Shown piece by piece: positions 53,601 through 59,972 of a stretch of DNA of 64,000 nucleotides. Made by a program: the position numbers and the translations under genes. Under the pieces are notes generated by a model. The model saw only the letters and a list, made by a program, of their open reading frames with translations. It did not search any database and was not told where the DNA came from. This DNA comes from JAHELQ01 sp965603365 (GTDB lineage: Bacteria > Acidobacteriota > Aminicenantia > UBA2199): positions 62,001 through 126,000 of the forward strand of contig CBFDCR010000003.1 in NCBI GenBank assembly GCA_965603365.1. The letters are read 5' to 3'. Each line of letters opens with the position of its first letter. The stretch's first letter is position 1.

Positions 53601-53974
53601 AGGCAAAAGCCCGGTTTACCGACTCGCTGCCCCTTATATTGGCCGATCCCGATCAACTGACTCAGATCTTCGGTAACATCATACTCAACGCCGTCCAGGC
53701 CATGCCCGAAGGCGGTGAATTGTTCATTAATTCGGAAGCCTCAGATCCGGGATGGCTAGCCGTTTCGGTTACGGACACCGGGGTGGGCATCCCCCCGGAG
53801 AACCTGGAGAAAATTTTCGAGCCCCTCTTTACCAGCAAGGCTAAGGGTATCGGCCTGGGCATGGCGGTGACCCGCACCTTTGTGGAGGGTCACGGCGGCA
53901 GCATCGAAGTCCGGAGCGAAGTGGGCAGGGGCAGCACCTTTACGGTAAGGTTACCCATGGCGGAGAAGGAGTAG
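50678..53974 (+). CDS. Propeller-sensor histidine kinase (Reg_prop/Y_Y_Y)
   Basis: 1098 aa, GTG start overlapping the previous stop (GTGA). Signal/anchor, then about fourteen Reg_prop blades (about 30-700), each with a form of EDRAGVLWVGTGGGLNKFD roughly every 48-50 residues, a Y_Y_Y domain (about 740-815, YYTNLDAGEYVFRVRG), membrane helix (about 826-846, WFRIFVIMAVSVLIISV), and a HisKA/ATPase core with His893 in GGVGHELRNPLG. No receiver or DNA-binding domain, unlike the sensor at 13618-17724, so it must signal through the separate receivers downstream. Confidence 0.92.
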   Translation: MRNTAPVFLFFLCLTGTISPESGTVRFEGISIDDGLSQSTIFCLLQDSKGFLWIGTQDGLNKYDGYCFHVFKRDPDDTNSLSYNWVTAIYEDDSGMIWIGTNGGGLNRFDPKKERFFRYPVRQGDPGCIHNGSIRAIYQDSGGAIWVGTGGGLVKLILEADLQNPGIKAVRITSFRHNPGDPRSLKDDLVNSILEDRTGLLWIGTGGGLDRFDKETGDFSHYTHIPGQPTSLSHSGITTIYEDRAGLLWVGTGGGLNVMDRATGEFKRYRHDPVDPHSLSSGRVSGIVEDRSGFLWISTMGGGLNKFNKKDETFTHYRHIPADPYSLSFDHVNCILEDRSRILWVGTSGKGLNKFDREDNFELYRWDPNNANSLSDSYVYAIYEDRSGILWVGTSGGGLDRLDRRTGTFTHFRHDADVPGSLSNNAVHAIFEDRAGVLWVGTGGGGLDKFNRRTGAFSHFRHLAGDPASLSCNSIRSILEDSAGVLWVATAGGGLNKFDRSSGTFIHYHRIEDNANSLVDDYVNVIYEAPTEPGVLWIGTRHGGLNRFDTPKQVFSRFKTNPRDSNSLSSNFILSVYEDSAGTLWVGTLGGGLNKLIGPRGEGEGIGFVRYTEKNGLANNSIYGILEDSGGQLWMSTNKGISRFDPGSETFKNYDVKDGLQGNEFNSGAYHKSKSGEMFFGGVKGLNAFYPDDVKVNPHIPPIVITDFKIAHKPVVIGADSPLKQSITWTEEIKLSYKQNVLSFEFTALDLDIPENNKYAYIMEGFEREWNYTDSDKRFAYYTNLDAGEYVFRVRGTNNDGIWNNEGTAVKITIIPPWWRTWWFRIFVIMAVSVLIISVYRIRTQAIKKRSRQLQEINEALNRQIAERKVLEERVVRQEKLAVLGELAGGVGHELRNPLGSIKNTAYFLNMALDQPDPEVNESLGILEKEVANCERIIASLLDFARARTPLRRQVNINEVLQGVLSNIKIPGNIEAKARFTDSLPLILADPDQLTQIFGNIILNAVQAMPEGGELFINSEASDPGWLAVSVTDTGVGIPPENLEKIFEPLFTSKAKGIGLGMAVTRTFVEGHGGSIEVRSEVGRGSTFTVRLPMAEKE

Positions 53975-53981
53975 ATGTCGT

Positions 53982-55199
53982 ATGAGTGTAAAAGAGCGGA
54001 TCCTGATCGTGGATGATGATGAGAGCACCCGCCGGAGCCTGTCGCTTATATTTAATAAGAAGGGCTATGAGACCGCCACTGCCGGCACGGGACAGGCGGC
54101 CCTAAAACAGGCACAAGAGAGGTTCTTCAATCTGGCGCTCCTGGATATAAAATTGCCCGATATGAAAGGTGTAGAACTGTTGGCACCTTTGAAGAGGATT
54201 CATCCGGATATGGAGATGATCATGGTCACTGCCCATGCCTCTTTGGAAACCGCGATTCAGGCCCTGAACCGGGGGGCTTCCCTCTACATCACCAAGCCTT
54301 TAAATATGGATGAGGTATTGTCTACCATCCGGGGGGTCCTGGAAAAGCAGCGTCTCAGGATGGAGAACCGGCGGCTGTTAAAGGAAGTGCAGCGGGAGTT
54401 GGCCGAACGCAAGCGGGCGCAAGAGGAACTCCGGTTGGCGCATGAGCAGTTGGAGATGCGGGTGGAGGAACGAACCGCCGAGCTGGCCTGGGCCAATGAG
54501 GAATTACGTGAGGAAATTGCCGAGCGCAAGCGGATGGAAAAGCGGCTTAAGGTCACTCTCGAAGAAAAAGAAGTGCTGCTGCGGGAAATCCACCATCGGG
54601 TCAAGAACAATCTGCAGACGGTCTCCAGCCTGCTGAGCCTCCAGTCCGGTTATATCGAAGACAAACAGGCCCTCGAAATATTAAAAAGCAGTCAGCAGCG
54701 AATTAGAACCATGTCCCTCATCCACGAAAAATTGTATCAATCCAGAGATTTGTCCAGGATCGAATTTCGGGAGTATGTCCAGAGCCTGGTCACCCACCTA
54801 TTCGAGATATATTCTTTGCAGTCTGGACAGGTCCAATTAAACATGCAAATAGAAGATGTGGTGCTGGATATCGATACCTCTATCCCTGCCGGTCTGATTA
54901 TCAACGAGCTGGTTTCAAATTCCCTGAAATATGCCTTCCCGGATTTCCGGAAAGGTGAACTGCGGGTAACCCTGGAGAAGAGTAAGGATGAGGAAAAAGA
55001 TTGTGATTATACATTGATTGTCGGGGATAACGGCATTGGCCTTCCCCGGGACCTGGACTTCCGGGAGCCCGGCAGTCTGGGTATGGTGCTGGTCAACTCG
55101 CTGGTGAAACAATTGAACGGGGTCATCGATCTCGATACAATGGGGGGGACCACATTTACCATCAAATTCCAGAAATTAGACTATGAAAAAAGGATATGA
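53982..55199 (+). CDS. Receiver plus HisKA_2 (HWE-type) histidine kinase
   Basis: 405 aa. Receiver with DDD pocket, Asp55 in LLDIKLPDMKG, and YITKPLNMDE. A long coiled coil (about 120-190, rich in ERKRAQEEL) leads to HisKA_2: LLREIHHRVKNNLQTVSSLLSLQSGYI, then N-box IINELVSNSLKYAFPD, DNGIGLP and GSLGMVLVNSLV. A phosphorelay middle member: takes phosphate at Asp55 and controls its own kinase. Follows the propeller kinase by 7 bases. Confidence 0.88.
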   Translation: MSVKERILIVDDDESTRRSLSLIFNKKGYETATAGTGQAALKQAQERFFNLALLDIKLPDMKGVELLAPLKRIHPDMEMIMVTAHASLETAIQALNRGASLYITKPLNMDEVLSTIRGVLEKQRLRMENRRLLKEVQRELAERKRAQEELRLAHEQLEMRVEERTAELAWANEELREEIAERKRMEKRLKVTLEEKEVLLREIHHRVKNNLQTVSSLLSLQSGYIEDKQALEILKSSQQRIRTMSLIHEKLYQSRDLSRIEFREYVQSLVTHLFEIYSLQSGQVQLNMQIEDVVLDIDTSIPAGLIINELVSNSLKYAFPDFRKGELRVTLEKSKDEEKDCDYTLIVGDNGIGLPRDLDFREPGSLGMVLVNSLVKQLNGVIDLDTMGGTTFTIKFQKLDYEKRI

Positions 55200-55201
55200 A
55201 T

Positions 55202-55300
55202 ATGATTCACTATCTCGACATGAGACAAACAGATAAAAGCCCGACCATTCTTGGGGCCAGGGTTACCCGTGGGTATACGGGCGCAAAGGAGATAAAATAG
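55202..55300 (+). CDS. Possible 32-aa small ORF
   Basis: AAAAGGA 7 bases before ATG 55202; the frame fills the gap up to TAG 55298-55300, just before the next gene. Peptide starts MIHYLDMRQTDK, ends GYTGAKEIK. No known family; may be chance. Confidence 0.25.
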   Translation: MIHYLDMRQTDKSPTILGARVTRGYTGAKEIK

Positions 55301-55301
55301 A

Positions 55302-56054
55302 ATGAAGGAGAAAGTCAGCATTTTGATCGTGGATGATAATATGAGTCAGTGTAAGACCATGGCCTTCATCCTGAAGCGCAAGGGGTACGTCGTCACCATT
55401 GCTCAGAACGGGCCGGAGGCCATCGCTATTGTGGAGAAGAGTCCTTTCGATATAATCTTCATGGATATCAAGATGCCCCTCATGAATGGGGTTGAAACTT
55501 ATAAAAAGATCAAGACCGTCAGGCCCGAAGCCAGGGTGATGATGATGACCGCTTATGCGGTTGAAGATCTGGTCCGGGAGGCACTGCAGGAAGGGGCCTA
55601 CGGTATCGTCTACAAGCCCCTGGATATTGAAAAGGTAGAGCTAATTTTGGAGAAGGCCACCGAGAACAAGCAGGGCGCCCTGATCCTGGTGGTGGACGAT
55701 GAACCGGAGCTCTGTTCTGCCCTGAAAGAGTTACTGATTAAGAAGGGATACAGGGTGGGTGTCGCCCATAACGGCGAGCAGGCCATTGCCACCGCCCGGA
55801 AAAAGGCGTTTGATATTATCTTCGTTGATCTGAAGCTGCCGACCCTGAACGGGTTGGAGACCTACCTGGCCATCAAGGAGATCAACCCCGAGGTGGTGGC
55901 GATCATGATGACCGGCTACCGCCAGGAGATGGGCGACCTGGTGAAGCAGGCCCTCCATAACAATGCCTACACCTGCCTCTACAAGCCCATCAACATGTCG
56001 GATCTGCTGAATTTAACCGCCGAGATCGTGGAGAAAAAGCAAAGTCGGAAATAG
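55302..56054 (+). CDS. Double receiver-domain protein
   Basis: 250 aa with AAAGGAG upstream. Two complete receivers in tandem: Asp55 in IIFMDIKMPLMNG with YKPLD, and Asp176 in IIFVDLKLPTLNG with YKPIN. No output domain. Such proteins act as phosphate sinks or two-input adaptors; here it is the last signalling gene after two kinases and a receiver-kinase, and the second RiPP-like precursor follows 80 bases later. Confidence 0.92.
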   Translation: MKEKVSILIVDDNMSQCKTMAFILKRKGYVVTIAQNGPEAIAIVEKSPFDIIFMDIKMPLMNGVETYKKIKTVRPEARVMMMTAYAVEDLVREALQEGAYGIVYKPLDIEKVELILEKATENKQGALILVVDDEPELCSALKELLIKKGYRVGVAHNGEQAIATARKKAFDIIFVDLKLPTLNGLETYLAIKEINPEVVAIMMTGYRQEMGDLVKQALHNNAYTCLYKPINMSDLLNLTAEIVEKKQSRK

Positions 56055-56134
56055 CCAAAAATATTCGAAATTGCTTGAAAATTTTTTTCTTTTATGTTAA
56101 CGTAACGAATATAAATTGAAGAAGGAGGTTACAT

Positions 56135-56302
56135 ATGAAGGCCAAAGAAGTTACCAAAAAGCTGTCGGTCAACAAGACGACCATCGCCAATTTGAAGTCT
56201 AAGGAGATGAAGGATGTGAATGGCGGATTCCCTATTACCTCGCGTGTCATCACCTGTCCCCATATCTCCACCTGCCACGCAGATGTCTGCCTCTGCCCCT
56301 AA
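56135..56302 (+). CDS. RiPP precursor, GG-type class I lanthipeptide-like (55 aa)
   Basis: AAGGAGG before the ATG. Leader KKLSVNKTTIANLKSKEMKD then VNGG lines up with KKLGLNKETIVRLDGEKAAG then VRGGG of the precursor at 45395-45586. Core after GG: 24 residues starting FPITSRVITC, with four Cys and several Ser/Thr, ending CLCP. No maturation genes in the window. The upstream AT-rich 80 bases hold no clear promoter. Confidence 0.75.
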   Translation: MKAKEVTKKLSVNKTTIANLKSKEMKDVNGGFPITSRVITCPHISTCHADVCLCP

Positions 56303-56323
56303 TAAGTAAAATCTAACTAAAAT

Positions 56324-56539
56324 TTAAACCAATTTATCTATGCTCTTCATGTAGGTCTTTACTACTCGATTTTTATTTAATTGTCTATAGGCGGCTATCA
56401 TCTCTCTCAAAGCGTCGGCCAGCATATCCCGGCACTCTTCCAGGGTTTTACCCTCGGTAATAACCTCCGGCCACTCGATAATCTGTCCCATGTAGCCGGA
56501 ACTTATTTTTTTATAGTTGGCAGTAAAATTACCCAACAT
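56324..56539 (-). CDS. HicB-like antitoxin, apparently without HicA
   Basis: 71 aa. FTANYKKISSGYMGQIIEWPEVITEGKTLEECRDMLADALREMIAAY is the partial RNase H-like HicB fold. HicB normally pairs with a small HicA RNase; neither flank (22 bases to the RiPP-like gene, 78 bases to the XRE gene) holds one. Orphan antitoxin or relic. Convergent with the RiPP-like precursor. Confidence 0.8.
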   Translation of the reverse strand: MLGNFTANYKKISSGYMGQIIEWPEVITEGKTLEECRDMLADALREMIAAYRQLNKNRVVKTYMKSIDKLV

Positions 56540-56617
56540 ATACTCACCTCACTCTCAGCTTTTCCATCTAAGTATACCTGATGATTGTCATTTTTACAAG
56601 AGATTTTACCGAATATA

Positions 56618-56824
56618 TTAGACTTCCTTGTACTCCAGGATGTCTCCGGGCTGGCACTCCAGTTCGCGGCATAGGGCGTCTAAGGTCGAAAAACGGATGG
56701 CCTTAGCCTTGTTTTGTTTCAGAATAGACAGGTTGGCAATGGTAATACCCACCTTGTCGGCCAGATCGGTCAGCTTCATCTTCCGTTTTACCAGCATTAA
56801 ATCGAGGTTGACGTTAATCGGCAT
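56618..56824 (-). CDS. XRE-family regulator (YozG/Cro type)
   Basis: 68 aa. NLDLMLVKRKMKLTDLADKVGITIANLSILKQNKAKAIRFSTLDALCRELECQPGDILEY is a full Cro/CI helix-turn-helix with the I-A-N-L-S-x-L-K recognition pattern of YozG-like proteins that accompany DUF2975 membrane proteins. Probably controls its own operon through the iterons at 57664-57721. Ten bases after DUF2975. Confidence 0.9.
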   Translation of the reverse strand: MPINVNLDLMLVKRKMKLTDLADKVGITIANLSILKQNKAKAIRFSTLDALCRELECQPGDILEYKEV

Positions 56825-56834
56825 GCTGCTCTCC

Positions 56835-57485
56835 CTAAACCGTTAAATCCTGTTCTTCCTTCATTTTGGCACCGAGACGGAAGATCTCCGCGATTAACAG
56901 CACCACCACTCCGACAAAAATGATATCCAGCCGCAGCTCGCTTAGATGGAGCCAGAAACTGGCATGGGAGATAGATGCTCCCTGCATGATCACTTTGCTC
57001 TTCAGATGAAACATGGCCAGATAGGCCACCAGGTTGCGCAGCAATTCGGCCCCGACAATGAGCCAGCCCATCCAGCGGATGCGGATGGCGTTTTGTAGAA
57101 TGAAGGGCCCGGTCTCTTGCAGAGTGGCAAAGAACTTCCGCAGCAGGAATACCATAAACAGATGCATGAGCTGCCTTAAGAGTACATAAAGGGAGACCGG
57201 TAAGATATACAACCGGTTGCGGGGAGTCATCCACACCGATACCCACAACTCCATCTCCATTTTATAATCGGCAGCGGAGCTGCCGATCTTATACGGAGCC
57301 TCCCCGTCGGGGACCAACTCGAAAAGGGTCTGGGTGGTGAAAGGAACAATCTGGCAGTCCGGGTTAATCATAACAACGGTTATTTGCAGCAGGGAGCCCA
57401 CCAGCTTGATGATCAGCAGGATAAAAACAACATTGATCACGATCCTTAGAAAAGAGAGGACATACAGTTTCTTTTTCCCCGTCAC
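56835..57485 (-). CDS. DUF2975 membrane protein
   Basis: 216 aa from GTG 57485, overlapping the stop of the small peptide (GTGA). Four helices: YVLSFLRIVINVVFILLIIKLVGSLL (N-terminal), YVLLRQLMHLFMVFLLRKFF, RWMGWLIVGAELLRNLVAYLA, LDIIFVGVVVLLIAEIFRLG, with PFILQNAIRIRWMGW between, the DUF2975 signature. Such proteins pair with YozG-type XRE regulators and are thought to hold or release them at the membrane; mechanism unknown here. Confidence 0.85.
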   Translation of the reverse strand: MTGKKKLYVLSFLRIVINVVFILLIIKLVGSLLQITVVMINPDCQIVPFTTQTLFELVPDGEAPYKIGSSAADYKMEMELWVSVWMTPRNRLYILPVSLYVLLRQLMHLFMVFLLRKFFATLQETGPFILQNAIRIRWMGWLIVGAELLRNLVAYLAMFHLKSKVIMQGASISHASFWLHLSELRLDIIFVGVVVLLIAEIFRLGAKMKEEQDLTV

Positions 57486-57607
57486 GATACCCTCCCCGAT
57501 TCAGCCGTTATGCCGGTTTTTTGCAGTCCCGGAACCACCCCCGGCTTTTCGGCCGAAAGAAAAAAGGCGAGCAACAAAATAATTAAAATAAGCAGTATTC
57601 GTTTCAT
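57482..57607 (-). CDS. 41-aa membrane/secreted mini-protein, first gene of the DUF2975 operon
   Basis: CAGGAGG before ATG 57607. MKRILLILIILLLAFFLSAEK is a signal-like helix; the remainder GVVPGLQKTGITAESGRVS is short and soluble. Its TGA overlaps the GTG of DUF2975, so translation is coupled. Could be an exported signal peptide sensed by the DUF2975/XRE pair (inference). Confidence 0.6.
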   Translation of the reverse strand: MKRILLILIILLLAFFLSAEKPGVVPGLQKTGITAESGRVS

Positions 57608-57649
57608 GCTGCCTCCTGTGTCGTTAAACCTGTTAAATTCCATGTCAGT

Positions 57650-57678
57650 ATTATAATATAAAGTTTATCGTTTTTCAA
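57650..57678 (-). promoter_or_regulatory. Promoter of the mini-protein/DUF2975/XRE operon
   Basis: On the minus strand TTGAAA (57678-57673), 17 bp, TATAAT (57655-57650). The -35 box lies inside the first of three iterons. Confidence 0.75.
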
Positions 57679-57721
57679 CAAATATTTATTGTTTATCAAC
57701 TTTTATTTATCGTTCTTCAAT
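57664..57721. promoter_or_regulatory. Three operator-like iterons, 21 bp apart
   Basis: TTTATCGTTTTTCAAC at 57664, TTTATTGTTTATCAAC at 57685 and TTTATCGTTCTTCAAT at 57706: 16-base direct repeats spaced exactly two helical turns. The first covers the -35 box of the operon, as expected of binding sites for the XRE regulator. Confidence 0.75.
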
Positions 57722-57733
57722 TCATTAATCTGT

Positions 57734-57753
57734 CATGTTGTAACGGCAACATG
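57734..57753. repeat. 20-bp inverted repeat
   Basis: CATGTTG (57734-57740) / CAACATG (57747-57753) with a 6-base centre, between the iterons and the next plus-strand gene. Possibly a second regulator site; nothing else is seen from 57754 to 57840. Confidence 0.5.
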
Positions 57754-57851
57754 GGAGGTTGTCCCCTTTCGTTAATTTTAAATATTTCAGGTTGGGTTTA
57801 CAGAAGTTGACTTTTTTGGGGTTTTAAACTATTATTGGGGTGGAGAAAAAA

Positions 57852-58256
57852 ATGGCGACGGCGATGAACCGACCGGAGATCGAAAAATACGTTTTAGAAG
57901 TGGTGGAGAGCCGCCTCAACCGGGCCCTGGAAGAGTATATTGAGCGGAATGAGGTGAGGATCAAGGAACTGGCCTTAATGGAACGGGTGATCAGGGTGGA
58001 AGAGGAGTTGAAGGCCCTGCGGCAGATGTCGGAAATCAGATTTGAGGCGGTAGATAAGCGATTTGAGGCACTGCAGAGAGAGATGAATGTCAGATTTGAG
58101 GCGGTGGATGAGCGATTTGAGGTACTCCGGAGAGAGATGAATGTTAGGTTCGAAGCCATGGATAAACGGTTTTCGGCAGTCCAATGGATGATCGGCATCC
58201 TGGTGGGTATTCCCGCCTTAGCCATCGCCATCACCCAGATCATCAAGATCCTGTAA
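57852..58256 (+). CDS. Coiled-coil protein with C-terminal membrane helix (134 aa)
   Basis: ATG 57852 with GGAG upstream. First 110 residues are heptads, including three near-repeats of 21 bases each pair (RFEAVDKRFEALQREMNV, RFEAVDERFEVLRREMNV, RFEAMDKRF). A C-terminal helix WMIGILVGIPALAIAITQII anchors it. Resembles DUF1640/Bdr-like tail-anchored coiled coils common in genomes with many mobile repeats; function unknown. Confidence 0.7.
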   Translation: MATAMNRPEIEKYVLEVVESRLNRALEEYIERNEVRIKELALMERVIRVEEELKALRQMSEIRFEAVDKRFEALQREMNVRFEAVDERFEVLRREMNVRFEAMDKRFSAVQWMIGILVGIPALAIAITQIIKIL

Positions 58257-58581
58257 AGGAAACAAAAAAAGGGGCAGACCGGAAGAGTCGCATTGACACC
58301 CTTGACGTCACCACCGACGGTCTGAACGTCACCGCTGACACTCCGGCTTACGCCTCTATCATTTTGAGTCACGACGGTTCATGACTCTTCGGCTTCCTCT
58401 TCGGGATTTTCCGCTCGCCCGGCAGTGGCATCACAGCCCGGAATACCGGGACCCAGAGCCATACTTCGGAATCCACCGTTTTAAGGCGAATAATGGGGAC
58501 ACACGAAAAATAGATGATTTGATTATTATAATAGAGTTTAGCTTTTTAAAGGAGCATATGATGCAGATGAGGCGAATATTT
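58257..58581. other. Gene-poor stretch before the M16 peptidase
   Basis: 325 bases without a credible gene. An inverted repeat GAGTCA/TGACTC (about 58365-58384) is the only structure seen. Short open frames here have no ribosome site and no protein-like composition. Confidence 0.5.
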
Positions 58582-58610
58582 TTGACAAGGGGGGGGGCAA
58601 GTGATACAAT
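58582..58610 (+). promoter_or_regulatory. Promoter of the M16 peptidase gene
   Basis: TTGACA (58582-58587), 17 bp, TACAAT (58605-58610); AAGGAG lies just before the ATG at 58667. Confidence 0.78.
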
Positions 58611-58666
58611 CCCATTTCTCCCGGTCGTTGGGAAATCGATTTTTATGGTAAATGAAGGAGTGCTGA

Positions 58667-59926
58667 ATGATACGGAAGACGGTACTGGATTGCGGACTGG
58701 CGGTGATTAGCGAGGAGCGGGCCGATTTGTCCACCTTTGCCCTGAGTTATACGCTGCGGGGCGGGTCCCGGGCAGAGGAGCGGGAAAACAGCGGCATCCA
58801 CCATTTGATTGAGCATATGATGTTTAAGGGCAGCGAGAAGTACGATTTGAAGCAGATTGCCGAGGTGTCGGACCGGCTGGGGGGAACCCTGAATGCCCTG
58901 ACCGGCAAAGAACTGACCCAATTTTATATCAAGGCCATAGACGAAAAATTGACGGAATCCTTTGACCTATTGACCGATATTGTGCTGCATGCCACCTTTC
59001 CGGCAGTAGAGTTTGACAGGGAAAAAAATGTGGTGATCCAGGAGATCCGGGAGACCGAAGACAATCCCGACTCCTATGCTTTTGACCTTTTTTATGAAGA
59101 GGTATTTGAGAATAACGGCATGGGCTACCCCATTGCCGGCCAGGCCGAAGTGGTGGCCGCGTTTGGCCGGGACCGGGTGTTTGACTTTTACAGCCAGGCC
59201 TACCGGCCGGAAAATTTGATCCTGACTGCAGTGGGCAATGTCCGCCATGAACGACTGGTCGAACTGGCGGCAAAATATTTTTCCGGTCGTCCCCCAAAGA
59301 GGTCGGCCGATTTTTCCTTCACCAAACCGGCGTTTAGATTTACCGCCGGCGGCAAGAAAAATCCCTCCCTGCAGCAGGTCTATGCCCTGATGGGTTTCCG
59401 GGGTCTGGCTTTTGATTCGCCCCTGAAATACAAGTACAAAGTCATGAACAACATCCTGGGCGCCGGCATGAGTTCCCGCCTGTTCCAGGAGATCAGGGAG
59501 GAGAAAGGATTGGCCTACACCATCAGTTCTTTTTCCGATTATTTCCTGGAAGACGGCATTCATATCGTTTACGCGATCGTGGAGCCCGACAAGACCGGCG
59601 AGTATTTGCAGGCGGTGGGGGAGGAGATCGGCCGGTTGAAGGCGGACGGTATCGGCCCGGACGAACTGGCATGGGCCAAAGATTATCTAAAATCCTCCCT
59701 GATCTTGAACCTGGAGAGCAATGTGAACCGGATGCGGTTTCATGTCAATCAGGAACTGTATCTCCAGGGGGAGATGACCCCGGAGAGGATCATCGACGAT
59801 ATTCACCGTACCACCAGGGAGGATATCGACCGCCTGATCCGGGACCACCTGGATTTTAACCGCATGGCCCTATTCCTGTACGGCAACATCTCACCCGAAG
59901 ATTATACCGGTTTTAAATTTGAATAA
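58667..59926 (+). CDS. M16-family zinc peptidase (processing peptidase-like)
   Basis: 419 aa, one M16 unit. Inverted zinc motif HHLIEHMMFKGS (His-x-x-Glu-His) near residue 46, distal Glu in NVVIQEIRETEDNPDSYA, and the inactive-half substrate loop ILGAGMSSRLFQEIREEKGLAYTI. Typical of pitrilysin/PqqL-like peptidases found with pnp-truB-rps genes or near cell-division genes. No signal peptide, so cytosolic. The MurG fusion follows 46 bases later with its own promoter. Confidence 0.92.
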   Translation: MIRKTVLDCGLAVISEERADLSTFALSYTLRGGSRAEERENSGIHHLIEHMMFKGSEKYDLKQIAEVSDRLGGTLNALTGKELTQFYIKAIDEKLTESFDLLTDIVLHATFPAVEFDREKNVVIQEIRETEDNPDSYAFDLFYEEVFENNGMGYPIAGQAEVVAAFGRDRVFDFYSQAYRPENLILTAVGNVRHERLVELAAKYFSGRPPKRSADFSFTKPAFRFTAGGKKNPSLQQVYALMGFRGLAFDSPLKYKYKVMNNILGAGMSSRLFQEIREEKGLAYTISSFSDYFLEDGIHIVYAIVEPDKTGEYLQAVGEEIGRLKADGIGPDELAWAKDYLKSSLILNLESNVNRMRFHVNQELYLQGEMTPERIIDDIHRTTREDIDRLIRDHLDFNRMALFLYGNISPEDYTGFKFE

Positions 59927-59931
59927 TTCAT

Positions 59932-59959
59932 TTGAACCGCCAACATTATATGCTATACT
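59932..59959 (+). promoter_or_regulatory. Promoter of the MurG-MurJ fusion gene
   Basis: TTGAAC (59932-59937), 16 bp, TATACT (59954-59959). The ATG is 14 bases further with no ribosome site, so the transcript would have almost no leader. Confidence 0.65.
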
Positions 59960-59972
59960 AATGGCTTAATCG

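Noticed and set aside
52838..53656. Minus-strand 272-aa frame
   Set aside because: Antisense to the Y_Y_Y and kinase region; no ribosome site or family motif.
58381..58710. Plus-strand 109-aa frame before the M16 gene
   Set aside because: Runs across the promoter and start of the M16 gene, without ribosome site or protein-like pattern.
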